Shown here piece by piece: positions 49,857-58,958 of a stretch of DNA of 64,000 bases (position 1 is the first letter of the stretch; every line of letters begins with the position of its first letter). The notes below the pieces were generated by a model. The model was not told the DNA's origin. It searched no databases and saw only the letters and a program-made list of their open reading frames with translations. The position numbers and the translations under genes are program-made. Source of the stretch: Aalborgiella sp040079635 (GTDB taxonomy: Bacteria; Pseudomonadota; Gammaproteobacteria; Burkholderiales; Burkholderiaceae_C); contig JBEBJY010000006.1 of NCBI GenBank assembly GCA_040079635.1, forward strand, positions 1-64,000, given 5' to 3'.

Positions 49857-50780
49857 TCACGCAACGTTTGTTTTGGCTTGACCCTGCAACCACTCAACAA
49901 ACACGACCACGGCGTTTTGAACTTGCGCAGCAGGGTAGCAAGCGTAATAACCACGACCAGTCGATACGGATTTCTGAAAAGGCGTCACCAACTCACCACT
50001 GGCCAGCTCGCGCTCTAGCAAGCACGGTTGCATCACTGCCACGCCCATGCCAGCACTGGCGGCTACGATCAGGTTGTTGCCTAAATCAAATCCCGCGCCT
50101 AGCTGGGGCAGTATTTTTGATTTTTCTTTTGTTTTGGACTGCGCTGCGCCACGCAGCCACAGCGCCCAGTTGTCGGGAAAATTAGTGTGATGCAACAGCG
50201 ATTCTTTCAGTAAGTCGTCCACCGTTGTAAGACGTTTGGCAATATCTTGAGTGCAAACAGGGGTGATGTCTTTGCCTAACAAATAGGTGGATTTAAAGGT
50301 GCGGGGCCAAGGCTTCGTACGTTTGACATCTATCCATACATCTACGTCACTACGACTGAAATCTTCGTCATGATGAAACTGCCTGAATTCAACCGTTATA
50401 TCGGGATGTAGGGCTAAAAACTGTGGCAACCGTGGCATCAACCAACGTGTGCCAAGGGTCGGAACAACACTCACCCGCAATTTATTTTTAATAGCTTTGG
50501 GCAGTTGATTGACGCTATTGAAAAGAGCCATCGCATTCTCCAATCCTGCTACGTGTGTCTCTACCAAAGCTTGAAACGCTAAGCCTTTTTCGGTTGGTGC
50601 CACGCCGTCCACTTTGCGATGTAATAAATTGCAATTCAAACGCGCCTCTAAGCGCTGCACCGCACGACTCACGGCAGCTTGGGTAACAAACAAGGCCTGC
50701 GCCGCACGGCTAAAGCTGCCTAGATCGCAGACAGTCAAAAAGGCGTGTAATTCCGGCAGCGAAGGCGAATTGAATTTCAT
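49857..50780 (-). CDS. LysR-family regulator, GcvA-like
   Basis: 307 residues. The helix-turn-helix covers residues 5-65 (LPELHAFLTVCDLGSFSRAA and AAVSRAVQRLEARL). RVSVVPTLGTRWLMPRLPQFL and GMGVAVMQPCLLERELASGEL in the effector domain match the GcvA-like subgroup. It is divergent from the N-formylglutamate amidohydrolase and Bug gene unit, which it probably regulates. The target ligand is unknown. Confidence 0.9.
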   Translation of the reverse strand: MKFNSPSLPELHAFLTVCDLGSFSRAAQALFVTQAAVSRAVQRLEARLNCNLLHRKVDGVAPTEKGLAFQALVETHVAGLENAMALFNSVNQLPKAIKNKLRVSVVPTLGTRWLMPRLPQFLALHPDITVEFRQFHHDEDFSRSDVDVWIDVKRTKPWPRTFKSTYLLGKDITPVCTQDIAKRLTTVDDLLKESLLHHTNFPDNWALWLRGAAQSKTKEKSKILPQLGAGFDLGNNLIVAASAGMGVAVMQPCLLERELASGELVTPFQKSVSTGRGYYACYPAAQVQNAVVVFVEWLQGQAKTNVA

Positions 50781-50830
50781 TATTTCAGATTAAATCACAC
50801 TATTACAAAAAGTCATATGCCTTGATCAAA

Positions 50831-51712
50831 ATGTCGTTTGCATGGACACCGCTTGATGTCTACAGTCGCTACATGGTAAATATTGAGCTCCCTTTAACCG
50901 CAGCCATCCCCTTAGTTTGCGACTCTCCGCACAGCGGCACGTACTATCCTGCAGATTTCAACTATGCGGTTGATTTTGCAGACCTGCGCAAATGCGAAGA
51001 CACTCATGTCGAAAAACTCTGGGCTGCCGTGCCTCAAGTGGGCGGCACACTGATACATGCAAGTTTTCCCCGCAGCTATACAGACACCAACCGTACCGAA
51101 TATGACATTGATGAAAGCATGCTAGATGCGCCATGGCCGGGGCATGCAGAACCATCTGCACGATGCCTTCAGCTTGGCAACGGCTTGGTATTTGCTAAAA
51201 CCACCACGATGCAATCCATTTACAAGCGCCGCTTGAGTATTGCCGAGGTACAACACCGCATTGACACCTGTTGGAGGCCATATCGCCAAGCCTTGACTCA
51301 AGCTTTAGAAACCGCCAGACAACCACACGGCAAACGTTGGCATTTGAATCTGCACTCTATGCCTAGCAACGCTTACGAGCGCTTGGGTTTACCTAAGGGA
51401 AAGGTTTTAGCAGATGTGGTGCTAGGCGATTTACATGGGACGGCTTGCAGCCCTGAATTCACGCAGTTTGTAGCTACAGCATTCAAAGAGCAAGGTTACA
51501 CGGTATCGATCAACGACCCCTATGTAGGTATGGATTTGATTAAAAAACACGGCAACCCTGTGCTAGGAGACCATAGTTTGCAAATCGAGCTGAACCGTGC
51601 TTTGTATTTAGACGAACAAACACGTGAGCCTTTGCCGCAGTTTGGAAAAGTCCAATCAGACATGACCAGCGTGCTGAGAAAAATTGTCACACATATTCAG
51701 CTACAAGTTTGA
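50831..51712 (+). CDS. N-formylglutamate amidohydrolase family protein
   Basis: About 293 residues. VCDSPHSGTYYPADF and RSYTDTNRTEYDIDESML are signature blocks of the family. LNLHSMPSNA holds a likely metal His. KKHGNPVLGDHSLQIELNRALYLDE ends it. The enzyme removes the formyl group from N-formyl-glutamate in histidine breakdown or acts on related N-formyl acids. The start may be 50831 or the later ATG at 50873. The stop lies 52 bases before the Bug gene start, suggesting one unit. Confidence 0.9.
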   Translation: MSFAWTPLDVYSRYMVNIELPLTAAIPLVCDSPHSGTYYPADFNYAVDFADLRKCEDTHVEKLWAAVPQVGGTLIHASFPRSYTDTNRTEYDIDESMLDAPWPGHAEPSARCLQLGNGLVFAKTTTMQSIYKRRLSIAEVQHRIDTCWRPYRQALTQALETARQPHGKRWHLNLHSMPSNAYERLGLPKGKVLADVVLGDLHGTACSPEFTQFVATAFKEQGYTVSINDPYVGMDLIKKHGNPVLGDHSLQIELNRALYLDEQTREPLPQFGKVQSDMTSVLRKIVTHIQLQV

Positions 51713-51764
51713 TGTTTTGAATTCATTTTCATCATCATTTTTTTTATTCAACAAGGAGTACCCC

Positions 51765-52757
51765 ATGAATCAACTTACCCGCCGCCAATTTATAGGCTCA
51801 GCTAGCGCGGTAGCAGGTGCTGTCAGCTTGCCCAGTTTTGCTCAAGATGCCAAGTACCCCTCTAAAACAATCACGCTCGTCGTTCCCTTCCCCGCCGGTG
51901 GGGCGGTTGATACTGCGGGACGAGCTATCGGTGAGCGTTTAAGCAAAGTCTTAGGTCAAACTGTCATCATCGACAACAAAGGCGGCGCGGGAGGCGCTAT
52001 TGGCAGCTCTTTTGTAGCCAAAGCCAAACCAGACGGCTACACATTGGTGGTTACATCTCAATCGTCACATGTAGCCAACCCCGCATTTTCATCCAACTTG
52101 CCGTATGACGCCGTCAAAGACTTTTCTCCTGTCACACTGATTGAACGTTTACCGAACGTGTTGCTCATCAATCCTGACTTACCTGTCAAGACGATTTCGG
52201 AATTTGTCACTTATGTCAAAAGTAATCCCGGGAAACTGAACTACGCGTCGTCAGGCAATGGCTCTATGCTGCACCTGAATATGGAATTGTTGAAATCGCA
52301 ATACGGCATTTTTATGACCCACATTCCGTATCGCGTGGCTGGCACTACCTTGACCGACTTGATGTCGGGCCAAGTCCACGCCATGTTCACCAACATCCAA
52401 GCCAGCAATGTGGGCTTTGTAAAACAAGGCAAATTACGTGCATTGGCTGTAGCCTCTCCAAGTCGCTCTGCTGTGTTGCCTGATGTGCCTACGTTTGGCG
52501 AACTCAAACAACCAGAATTAAACCTCACCTCTTGGACCGGACTAGCTGCGCCCGCCGGCACGCCAGAGCCCATCATCCAACACCTCTATGCAGCCATGCG
52601 TACCGTGTTGCAAGACCCTGCAACGATCAACGCATGGAATCAACGCGGCTCTATCGTCCCTGAAGCTGTCAAGCCAGATGCGTATCGCAAAGAAATTGCA
52701 GATCGCATAGCTTTCTATAAAAAATTGATCACGACAAAAAATCTCAGCGCAGAATAA
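51765..52757 (+). CDS. Bug-family tripartite tricarboxylate transporter substrate-binding protein
   Basis: 330 residues. A twin-arginine-like signal (TRRQFIGSASAVAGAVSLPS) ends at FAQ. ITLVVPFPAGGAVDTAGRAI is the first Bug loop and GGAGGAIGSSFVAKAKPDGYT the second. AAAGT-type LAAPAGTPEPI is near the end. AAGGAG precedes the ATG at 51765; longer frames into the previous gene are spurious. Next to an N-formylglutamate amidohydrolase, the ligand could be an acidic amino-acid derivative; that is inference. No membrane Tct genes are adjacent. Confidence 0.93.
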   Translation: MNQLTRRQFIGSASAVAGAVSLPSFAQDAKYPSKTITLVVPFPAGGAVDTAGRAIGERLSKVLGQTVIIDNKGGAGGAIGSSFVAKAKPDGYTLVVTSQSSHVANPAFSSNLPYDAVKDFSPVTLIERLPNVLLINPDLPVKTISEFVTYVKSNPGKLNYASSGNGSMLHLNMELLKSQYGIFMTHIPYRVAGTTLTDLMSGQVHAMFTNIQASNVGFVKQGKLRALAVASPSRSAVLPDVPTFGELKQPELNLTSWTGLAAPAGTPEPIIQHLYAAMRTVLQDPATINAWNQRGSIVPEAVKPDAYRKEIADRIAFYKKLITTKNLSAE

Positions 52758-52840
52758 TAACAGTCAATTTTGGAAGTTAGTTTTGTAACAATTAGCGGTC
52801 GAAATTGACAAAAATCCATGCGTGTTATTGCCATCTATCT

Positions 52841-52883
52841 ACTATAATTTCAATAGCTGCTCAGGCAACAAATACGCCGGCTA
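52841..52883 (-). repeat. 43-bp dispersed element, copy E12 (intergenic)
   Basis: On the minus strand TAGCCGGCGTATTTGTTGCC, then GCTATTGAAATTATAGT. It is between two convergent genes. Confidence 0.95.
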
Positions 52884-52911
52884 CAGGCTGTTTTCAGTAT
52901 TAGTTTTTTGT

Positions 52912-53733
52912 CTACTTTTTGAGTAGGCTAACAGCAATAACATCTTGCAGCAGTTTTGTACCCAATATGCCTGCATCGTGCGTCGCTTTGGGCACTTCTA
53001 TGTAGCGCGCTTTCACACCGCGCGCGCTCAGTGTTGCGACATAACCTGTGACTTGCGCAGGCGTGGTGTTTACGTCTGCTCCGCCTGTGATGGCAGTTAC
53101 TTGGGCGGTCTTGAACACCTTATCAGCCACCTCATGCGGGGAAATACTGCGTCTGACGATGTTTTTTGCCCAGCCTTGGCGGCGAATATTTAAGTCACAC
53201 GGGCAGGCAATGAGTACGGCGCGGTCGATCAACTCTGGGTGTCTGCCCAAAATCACACCCGCTGTGGCCGCGCCACCTGAATACCCGACCACCACCACGC
53301 GACTTGAGCCATATTGGGTCTTCAAAGCTTGTATGGCGTTGGCGACGGCGTCTACATTGTGAGCCGTGTAGTTGTCTCCGCCGCCCATTTTGTCGCCCGT
53401 TGATGCGTTTTGCTTGGCATCAGCGTAGCCAGGGCGAATCATGCCGACAAACACGGTGTCTGCGCTGGCAAAAGGTGCGAAATGCTTGAAATGACGGTCA
53501 AACAAGCCTCCACGGCTGCTGTCACCATGCAGATAAACCAATAAATTGCGCGCTTTGTTGCTCTGCTGAGCGCTGATTTTGGTGGTTTGTATGACCAAGC
53601 ACTCAGTGATGGCATCGACTCGGCTAATGCCATCGGCTTGCGGACAACCTTGCGCCCAAGTGGCGCTATTCCCAAAAAGCAAACTTAGCCATATAAAAAA
53701 AGCCGAAATCCACACACGCCGTATAAGCCGCAT
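52912..53733 (-). CDS. Secreted alpha/beta-hydrolase (esterase-like)
   Basis: About 273 residues with a signal peptide (residues 1-28, ending WAQG). VYLHGDSSRGGLFDRHF is the oxyanion region. VVVGYSGGAATAGVILGRHPELIDRAVL has the nucleophile elbow GYSGG. PKATHDAGI near the end supplies the catalytic His, with an Asp in TGGADVN. The substrate is unknown. It starts two bases after the ggt stop (TGATAATG), so it is coupled to ggt. Confidence 0.85.
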   Translation of the reverse strand: MRLIRRVWISAFFIWLSLLFGNSATWAQGCPQADGISRVDAITECLVIQTTKISAQQSNKARNLLVYLHGDSSRGGLFDRHFKHFAPFASADTVFVGMIRPGYADAKQNASTGDKMGGGDNYTAHNVDAVANAIQALKTQYGSSRVVVVGYSGGAATAGVILGRHPELIDRAVLIACPCDLNIRRQGWAKNIVRRSISPHEVADKVFKTAQVTAITGGADVNTTPAQVTGYVATLSARGVKARYIEVPKATHDAGILGTKLLQDVIAVSLLKK

Positions 53734-53735
53734 TA

Positions 53736-55352
53736 TCAATATCCTGCCGCTTGCCCATCCCGCCGTGGGTCACTGGCAGCCATATAGCCTTCTACCGCAG
53801 GGTCGCCCATGCGCCAAATAAACTGGCCTGCGCCAAAGTCTTGGTACGAATCTTGAATCACGCTGACTTGGTGGCCTCTGTCCAACAAACCCTGTACCGT
53901 GTCTGGGTGCATGTGCGCTTCGACGTTGATGTCCAAGCCCGCGTTGTAGCGCCAGCGCGGCGCGTCGCAAGCAGCTTGCGGGTTTTGACCAAAATCTAGC
54001 ATGCGCACCAACGTTTGCATGTGGCCTTGGGGTTGCATGTTCGCCCCCATCACGCCGAAACTCATCACCGGCTGACCGTCTTTGGTCAAAAATGCAGGAA
54101 TGATGGTGTGAAATGGGCGTTTGCCTGGCGCGACTTGGTTGGGGCCTGGCTCTAAGCTAAAGCCATGGCCACGATTTTGCAAGCTGATGCCAAAATTCGG
54201 CTCAACACAACCCGAGCCAAAGCCCATGTAATTGCTTTGAATCATGCTGACCATCATGCCGGACTCGTCTGCCGCCGTCAGGTAAATCGTGCCACCTTTC
54301 ACGGGGTTGCCGGCTTTGAAGTCTTGCGCTTTGTTGGGGTCGATCAGCTTGGCGCGTGCAGTCAAATAATCGTCATCCAGCATTTGTTCCACGGTCACTT
54401 CCATCGCGCTGGGCTCAGCCACGAAACGGTACACATCGGCAAAGGCGAGCTTCATGGCTTCGATTTGCAGGTGCTGGGTGGCTGCGGCGTCAACATCCAT
54501 CTTGGACAAATCAAACTTGGCCAAAATGCCCAACGCAATCAAGGCGGCGATGCCTTGGCCATTCGGCGGGATTTCGTGCAGGGTGTAGCCACGGTAGTCT
54601 TTGGCAATGGGTTTGACCCACTCGGGCTGGTAAGACGCCAAATCTTGCGTCGTGATGGCGCCGCCCTGCGCTGCTGAGAACTTAACCAGCGCCTGTGCAA
54701 TCTCACCCTCGTAAAACGCTTTGCCTTTGGTTTGTCCGATCAAACGAAGCGCTTTGGCAGCGGCTTTGAATTGGAACAACTCACCCACTTCTGGCGCACG
54801 GCCTTTGGGTAAAAAGTTGTCGGCAAAACCAGGTTGGTCGCGCAATTCATCCACAGGCGCTGACCACTTACCTTGCACCACAAAAGGTACAAGGTAACCG
54901 CGCTCTGCAATTTCGGCTGCTGGTTGCATCAAATCGGCAAAAGGCAGTTTGCCAAAGCGCTCGCTCATCGCTGCCCAACTGGCGACAGCGCCTGGTATGG
55001 TGACTGAATCCATGCCGCGCTTGGGTGGATTGACCGTGTCTAAGCCATATTTTTGCTTGAAGTAGGCAGGTGTCCAAGCTTTGGGCGCACGGCCAGAAGC
55101 GTTGAGGCCGTGCAACTCTTTGCCATCCCAAATGATGGCAAACGAGTCACTTCCTAAGCCATTGCTGACGGGTTCGACAATCGTCATCACCGCTGCGGTA
55201 GCGATGGCGGCGTCAACCGCATTGCCACCTTTTTGCAAGATCCGCAGGCCAGCTTGTGCGGCTAGCGGATGCGATGTAGAAACGACATTACGCGCATAAA
55301 TGGGTAAGCGGTTTGATAAGTAAGGATTGGAGGCTGCGTGCTTGTAGTTCAT
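53736..55352 (-). CDS. ggt: Gamma-glutamyltransferase family protein
   Basis: 538 residues, an Ntn-hydrolase proenzyme that cleaves the gamma-glutamyl bond of glutathione and related amides. LRILQKGGNAVDAAIATAAVM opens it. GGTIYLTAADESGMMVSMIQSNYMGFGSG contains the Thr where self-cleavage creates the new N-terminal nucleophile. FGVMGANMQPQGHMQTLVRMLDFG and APRWRY follow. No signal peptide is visible, so a cytoplasmic member is possible. The esterase gene is coupled at its end. Confidence 0.95.
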   Translation of the reverse strand: MNYKHAASNPYLSNRLPIYARNVVSTSHPLAAQAGLRILQKGGNAVDAAIATAAVMTIVEPVSNGLGSDSFAIIWDGKELHGLNASGRAPKAWTPAYFKQKYGLDTVNPPKRGMDSVTIPGAVASWAAMSERFGKLPFADLMQPAAEIAERGYLVPFVVQGKWSAPVDELRDQPGFADNFLPKGRAPEVGELFQFKAAAKALRLIGQTKGKAFYEGEIAQALVKFSAAQGGAITTQDLASYQPEWVKPIAKDYRGYTLHEIPPNGQGIAALIALGILAKFDLSKMDVDAAATQHLQIEAMKLAFADVYRFVAEPSAMEVTVEQMLDDDYLTARAKLIDPNKAQDFKAGNPVKGGTIYLTAADESGMMVSMIQSNYMGFGSGCVEPNFGISLQNRGHGFSLEPGPNQVAPGKRPFHTIIPAFLTKDGQPVMSFGVMGANMQPQGHMQTLVRMLDFGQNPQAACDAPRWRYNAGLDINVEAHMHPDTVQGLLDRGHQVSVIQDSYQDFGAGQFIWRMGDPAVEGYMAASDPRRDGQAAGY

Positions 55353-55390
55353 GGATTTCTAGGGTTTTCTCAAGAAGTTTTAGTCGTTAA

Positions 55391-56683
55391 TTAATGTCCA
55401 GCAATCTTTTTATGCAAGCGGCGCAACGACCACCAAACGCCAAATGCGACAAAGGGAATGGCGATGGCGGCGGAGACTTCGCCACTCAGCGGCCAACCCA
55501 GCTTTTGTGCGCCTTTAGCCATGTAGCTGATCAAACCAACGGTGTAATAGGTGATGGCAGCGACTGACAAACCCTCGACGGTAGATTGCAATTTGAGCTG
55601 CAAATCTTGCCTGTCGTTCATCGTTGCTAGCAAGGCTTGGCTGCTTTGTTGCTGCTCAATCTCCACCCGTGTGCGTAGCAAATTGCTGATGCGTGAGACG
55701 CGCTGCGACAGGGCATCTTGCCTGCGTGTCGCCCATTCGCAGGTACTGCGGGCGGGCGTGAGGCGTCTGTCCATGAACTCACGAATGGTTTGCAAGCCAG
55801 TTAAACGGGATTCGTTGATGTCTTCAATCCGATCATCCACCAGAGCAAAGTAGGCAGAACTGGCTGAAAAGCGTGAATGCGTTGATGCATATTGGCTCTC
55901 CACCTGCCCCGCCAACTTGGTCAATCTGTCCAAGAGCTGAGGTTCGTCGTTGCGATCTGCTGTGCGGATAGCTTCAGCCAGCTCAGCCAATTCGCGCTCG
56001 GCATAGGCCAAGGCACTGCCCGCTTCACGCGCAGCTGGCAAACCCAGCAAGGCAGCCATGCGGTAGGTTTCGATTTCTAGCAGTCGCTGCACCAAGCGCC
56101 CCAAACGGCGCTGCGTCATATTACCCACCAGCAAAACCATGCGCGAAAAACCGTCAGCATGGATAGCAAAATCAGTGTGAACTTCCGCAAAACCATCCGC
56201 CACAGCAGAGCCGACCAAGGTTTCTTCATTCAGAACGTGTTTGATGACTGAGCTACTTCCAAACGCATTCGTTGACAAACCCCACACATGCATGCTGGTG
56301 AGGGCCTCACCAGGCAGCTTTTCCAACCAATCCTGCGGCACAACATCAATCGCTGTTTGCGGCTCACGCTCATCTAGGGTTTCATTTTCAAGCGTGCGCA
56401 TGAAGGTGTAAGTCACAAATTCGGTATGCAACTCCCAGCGCAGCCTAAACGCGACCAAATCGACGCGAATATGTGTAGATGACTCGTCTGGCGGCGGCAA
56501 ATGGTGGTCACGCAACAAAGCGGCCACATGTTCGCGGCTGGTTTGCCGCTGTGCTGCATCACACACCATCACCACATGCGAGATGGCTACGGGAGCCGTC
56601 ATCGCCTCTGGCGGGCGGGCGTGAATTTCGTTGTGCAGAGCAACGCGCGATGCGTGCTGTGGAATGTGAAGGTGTGTTCGCAT
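55391..56683 (-). CDS. DUF3422 family protein
   Basis: 430 residues. HNEIHARPPEAMTAPVAISH is the N-terminal signature of the family, and RWELHTEFVTYTFMR and DFAIHADGFSRMVLLVGNMTQRRLGR follow. The middle part is a long coiled-coil-prone helix. Two membrane helices lie near the C-terminus (about 373-392 and 402-421, GLSVAAITYYTVGLISYMAK). It resembles a membrane-anchored protein with cytoplasmic N-domain; function not known. A terminator-like hairpin lies between it and tctA. Confidence 0.88.
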   Translation of the reverse strand: MRTHLHIPQHASRVALHNEIHARPPEAMTAPVAISHVVMVCDAAQRQTSREHVAALLRDHHLPPPDESSTHIRVDLVAFRLRWELHTEFVTYTFMRTLENETLDEREPQTAIDVVPQDWLEKLPGEALTSMHVWGLSTNAFGSSSVIKHVLNEETLVGSAVADGFAEVHTDFAIHADGFSRMVLLVGNMTQRRLGRLVQRLLEIETYRMAALLGLPAAREAGSALAYAERELAELAEAIRTADRNDEPQLLDRLTKLAGQVESQYASTHSRFSASSAYFALVDDRIEDINESRLTGLQTIREFMDRRLTPARSTCEWATRRQDALSQRVSRISNLLRTRVEIEQQQSSQALLATMNDRQDLQLKLQSTVEGLSVAAITYYTVGLISYMAKGAQKLGWPLSGEVSAAIAIPFVAFGVWWSLRRLHKKIAGH

Positions 56684-56718
56684 AAGTAATGTTTAGCGAC
56701 TATTGTGCCGTAATAAAC

Positions 56719-56745
56719 AAAAATGGCACCCGAAGGCGCCATTTT
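56719..56745 (-). terminator. Intrinsic terminator of tctBA
   Basis: On the minus strand AAAATGGC and GCCATTTTT form the stem, with GCC/GGT pairs extending it inward, followed by T-rich sequence. It lies after the tctA stop. Confidence 0.8.
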
Positions 56746-56774
56746 ATAAAGTCACAGATGCAAAATTATGTCAA

Positions 56775-58286
56775 TTATTCTTCGACAAATGCTTCTTCTC
56801 GTTTTTTGCTAACCGATGGCAGCAATACAACGATGAGCAGCAATGCCGCGACAGCCAACAAACTGGCAGACAAACCGCGAGTCACAAACACGCTCCAGTC
56901 ACCACGAGACAAAAGCAAGGCGCGACGCAGGTTTTCTTCCATCATGGGCCCAAGAATAAAGCCGAGCAACAAAGGTGCTGGCTCCATGCCAAGCTTGATG
57001 AACAAATAACCAACCACACCAAAAATCGCAACCATCCAAATGTCAAACGTGTTGTTGTTGGTGGAATAAACGCCAATCGCGCAGAACAGCACAATGGCCG
57101 GGAATAACCAACGGTAAGGCACGCTGAGCAATTTGATCCAAATACCGATCAAAGGCAGGTTCAAAATAATCAGCATCGCATTGCCGATCCACATCGAAGC
57201 AATCAAACCCCAGAATAGTTCTGGATTGCTGGTCATCACCTGAGGGCCAGGTTGGATGTTGTGAATCGTCATCGCACCGACCATCAAAGCCATCACCGCG
57301 TTAGGTGGGATACCTAATGTGAGTAAAGGAATGAAAGAGGTTTGTGATGCTGCGTTGTTAGCCGCTTCAGGAGCGCCCACGCCACGAATATTGCCCTTAC
57401 CGAAAGGCACTTCACCTGGCTGCAACTTGGTTTTCTTCTCAATCGTGTAAGCCGCAAAAGCCGCCATCACCGCACCGCCACCTGGCAAGATACCAAGCAC
57501 TGCACCCAACGCTGTACCGCGCAAAACGGCTGGCACCAGCAATTTGAAGTCTTCTTTGGTTGGCATCAGACCTTTGACGTCCGCCGTAAACACTTCGCGC
57601 TCGCTCTCATGCTTACCAAGATTGCTGATGATCTCGCCATAGCCAAACACACCCATCGCAATCACAATGAAGCCGATGCCGTCAGTCAACTCAGGAATAT
57701 CGAAGCTATAACGAGCGACGCCAGAGTTAACGTCCGTGCCAATCAAGCCCAGCAACAAACCCAAGAAAATCATGCCGACAGCTTTGAGCAATGAGCCAGA
57801 AGCCAGCACAACCGCGCCAACCAAGCCCAAAATCATCAACGAGAAGTACTCAGCAGGGCCGAATTTAAAAGCAACTTCAGTCAAAGGCACCGCAAACGCG
57901 GCCAACACCAAGGTACCCACGCAACCCGCAAAAAACGAACCCAAGCCCGCTGCAGCCAGCGCCGGCCCCGCTCGGCCATTTCTGGCCATTTGGTGGCCGT
58001 CAATCACCGTCACCACGGACGACGCCTCTCCCGGTAAATTCACCAACACAGCCGTTGTAGAGCCGCCATATTGCGCGCCGTAATAAATACCAGCTAACAT
58101 GATCAACGCTGAAACAGGTGGCAAAGCGTATGTTGCAGGCAACAGCATCGCAATGGTTGCCAAGGGGCCAATGCCTGGCAAAACGCCAATCAAAGTGCCC
58201 AACAAGCAGCCTACGAAGGCATACATCAAGTTAATCGGCGTGAACGCGACGCCAAAACCGAGTGCTAAGTTATTAAATAATTCCAT
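56775..58286 (-). CDS. tctA: Tripartite tricarboxylate transporter large permease TctA
   Basis: 503 residues with about twelve membrane helices. GVLPGIGPLATIAMLLPATYALPP and GIYYGAQYGGSTTAVLVNLPGE are the TctA hallmarks, the second repeating as GILPGGGAVMAAFAAYTIEK and GAPEAANNAASQTSFIPLLTLGIPPN. It moves di- or tricarboxylates brought by a Bug receptor, driven by an ion gradient. It follows tctB by 31 bases. No receptor gene is adjacent, so it may serve one of the two orphan Bug proteins in the window. Confidence 0.97.
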   Translation of the reverse strand: MELFNNLALGFGVAFTPINLMYAFVGCLLGTLIGVLPGIGPLATIAMLLPATYALPPVSALIMLAGIYYGAQYGGSTTAVLVNLPGEASSVVTVIDGHQMARNGRAGPALAAAGLGSFFAGCVGTLVLAAFAVPLTEVAFKFGPAEYFSLMILGLVGAVVLASGSLLKAVGMIFLGLLLGLIGTDVNSGVARYSFDIPELTDGIGFIVIAMGVFGYGEIISNLGKHESEREVFTADVKGLMPTKEDFKLLVPAVLRGTALGAVLGILPGGGAVMAAFAAYTIEKKTKLQPGEVPFGKGNIRGVGAPEAANNAASQTSFIPLLTLGIPPNAVMALMVGAMTIHNIQPGPQVMTSNPELFWGLIASMWIGNAMLIILNLPLIGIWIKLLSVPYRWLFPAIVLFCAIGVYSTNNNTFDIWMVAIFGVVGYLFIKLGMEPAPLLLGFILGPMMEENLRRALLLSRGDWSVFVTRGLSASLLAVAALLLIVVLLPSVSKKREEAFVEE

Positions 58287-58317
58287 TTTTATATCCAGTC
58301 TCTTTATTTAATAATTA

Positions 58318-58812
58318 TTAAGCAGTCAGGAAAGTTGGCCACACGGGGAACTGAAGTTTCAGCAACAAGATGAACGCCGCATAACTCATGATGCTCAAAA
58401 TCACCGCCAAAATGGCAACTTCTTTGAATTTGAACTCTTCACCCGCATTGCTGGCAATAAACGTCAAAGCGAAGATGCCAAAAATCAAGCCCATAGCTGG
58501 TAGCTTGATACTTGGCAAACCACCGATGGACAGACCAAAAACCAAATTGGCTGCAATGATGAAAAACAAAGGTTTCCATGCAAAAGAGCCGATTTTGTCA
58601 CCCGCACCATCCGCCGGCTCTACAACAAGTGACTTGAAGGTAATGACGGCACCCAAAATTGCCATGCAGATACCCAAAATGAGCGGAAAGTAACCTGGAC
58701 CCATGCGTGCGCCCGTACCCACGCTGTAATTGGTTGCGCCCCATGCAAAGGCAACGCCTACTGCGGTAAACAACAACCCTGAAAAAAAGTCTTTTTGGCT
58801 CTTGATTGCCAT
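58318..58812 (-). CDS. tctB: Tripartite tricarboxylate transporter small permease TctB
   Basis: About 164 residues with four membrane helices. DFFSGLLFTAVGVAFAWGATNYSVGTGARMGPGYFP is the TctB signature. GAGDK loop and FIIAANLVFGLSIGGLPSIKLP follow. GAGG precedes the ATG at 58812; the one at 58839 is less likely. Forms the membrane domain with TctA. Confidence 0.94.
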   Translation of the reverse strand: MAIKSQKDFFSGLLFTAVGVAFAWGATNYSVGTGARMGPGYFPLILGICMAILGAVITFKSLVVEPADGAGDKIGSFAWKPLFFIIAANLVFGLSIGGLPSIKLPAMGLIFGIFALTFIASNAGEEFKFKEVAILAVILSIMSYAAFILLLKLQFPVWPTFLTA

Positions 58813-58925
58813 GTTTGTGCCTCTGATTAGTTTCGACACTCTAATTATCCCCTAGTAAGTTTGGTGTCATCCAGCTAAAAATATAGGGTTACTACTAGTT
58901 TTTAGTGGTTTTTCTTTTAAATTAT

Positions 58926-58951
58926 AAAAAAATGTTCCACCTGATGGAACA
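58926..58951 (-). terminator. Intrinsic terminator of the spermidine-synthase-like gene
   Basis: On the minus strand TGTTCCA-TCAGG-TGGAACA is followed by a run of seven T. It lies eight bases after the stop of that gene. Confidence 0.9.
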
Positions 58952-58958
58952 GGGCGCG

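Noticed and set aside
50470..50525. Possible 43-bp element inside the LysR gene (TTTTTAATAGCTTTGGGCAG...)
   Set aside because: Only the short word AGCTATTAAAAAT-like part is shared. A gapless 43-base alignment fails on the TAGCCGGCG side, so it is probably chance.
53736..55352. Frameshift in ggt because no signal peptide is present
   Set aside because: The frame is continuous and of full length; signal-less members of this family are known, so it is kept as intact.
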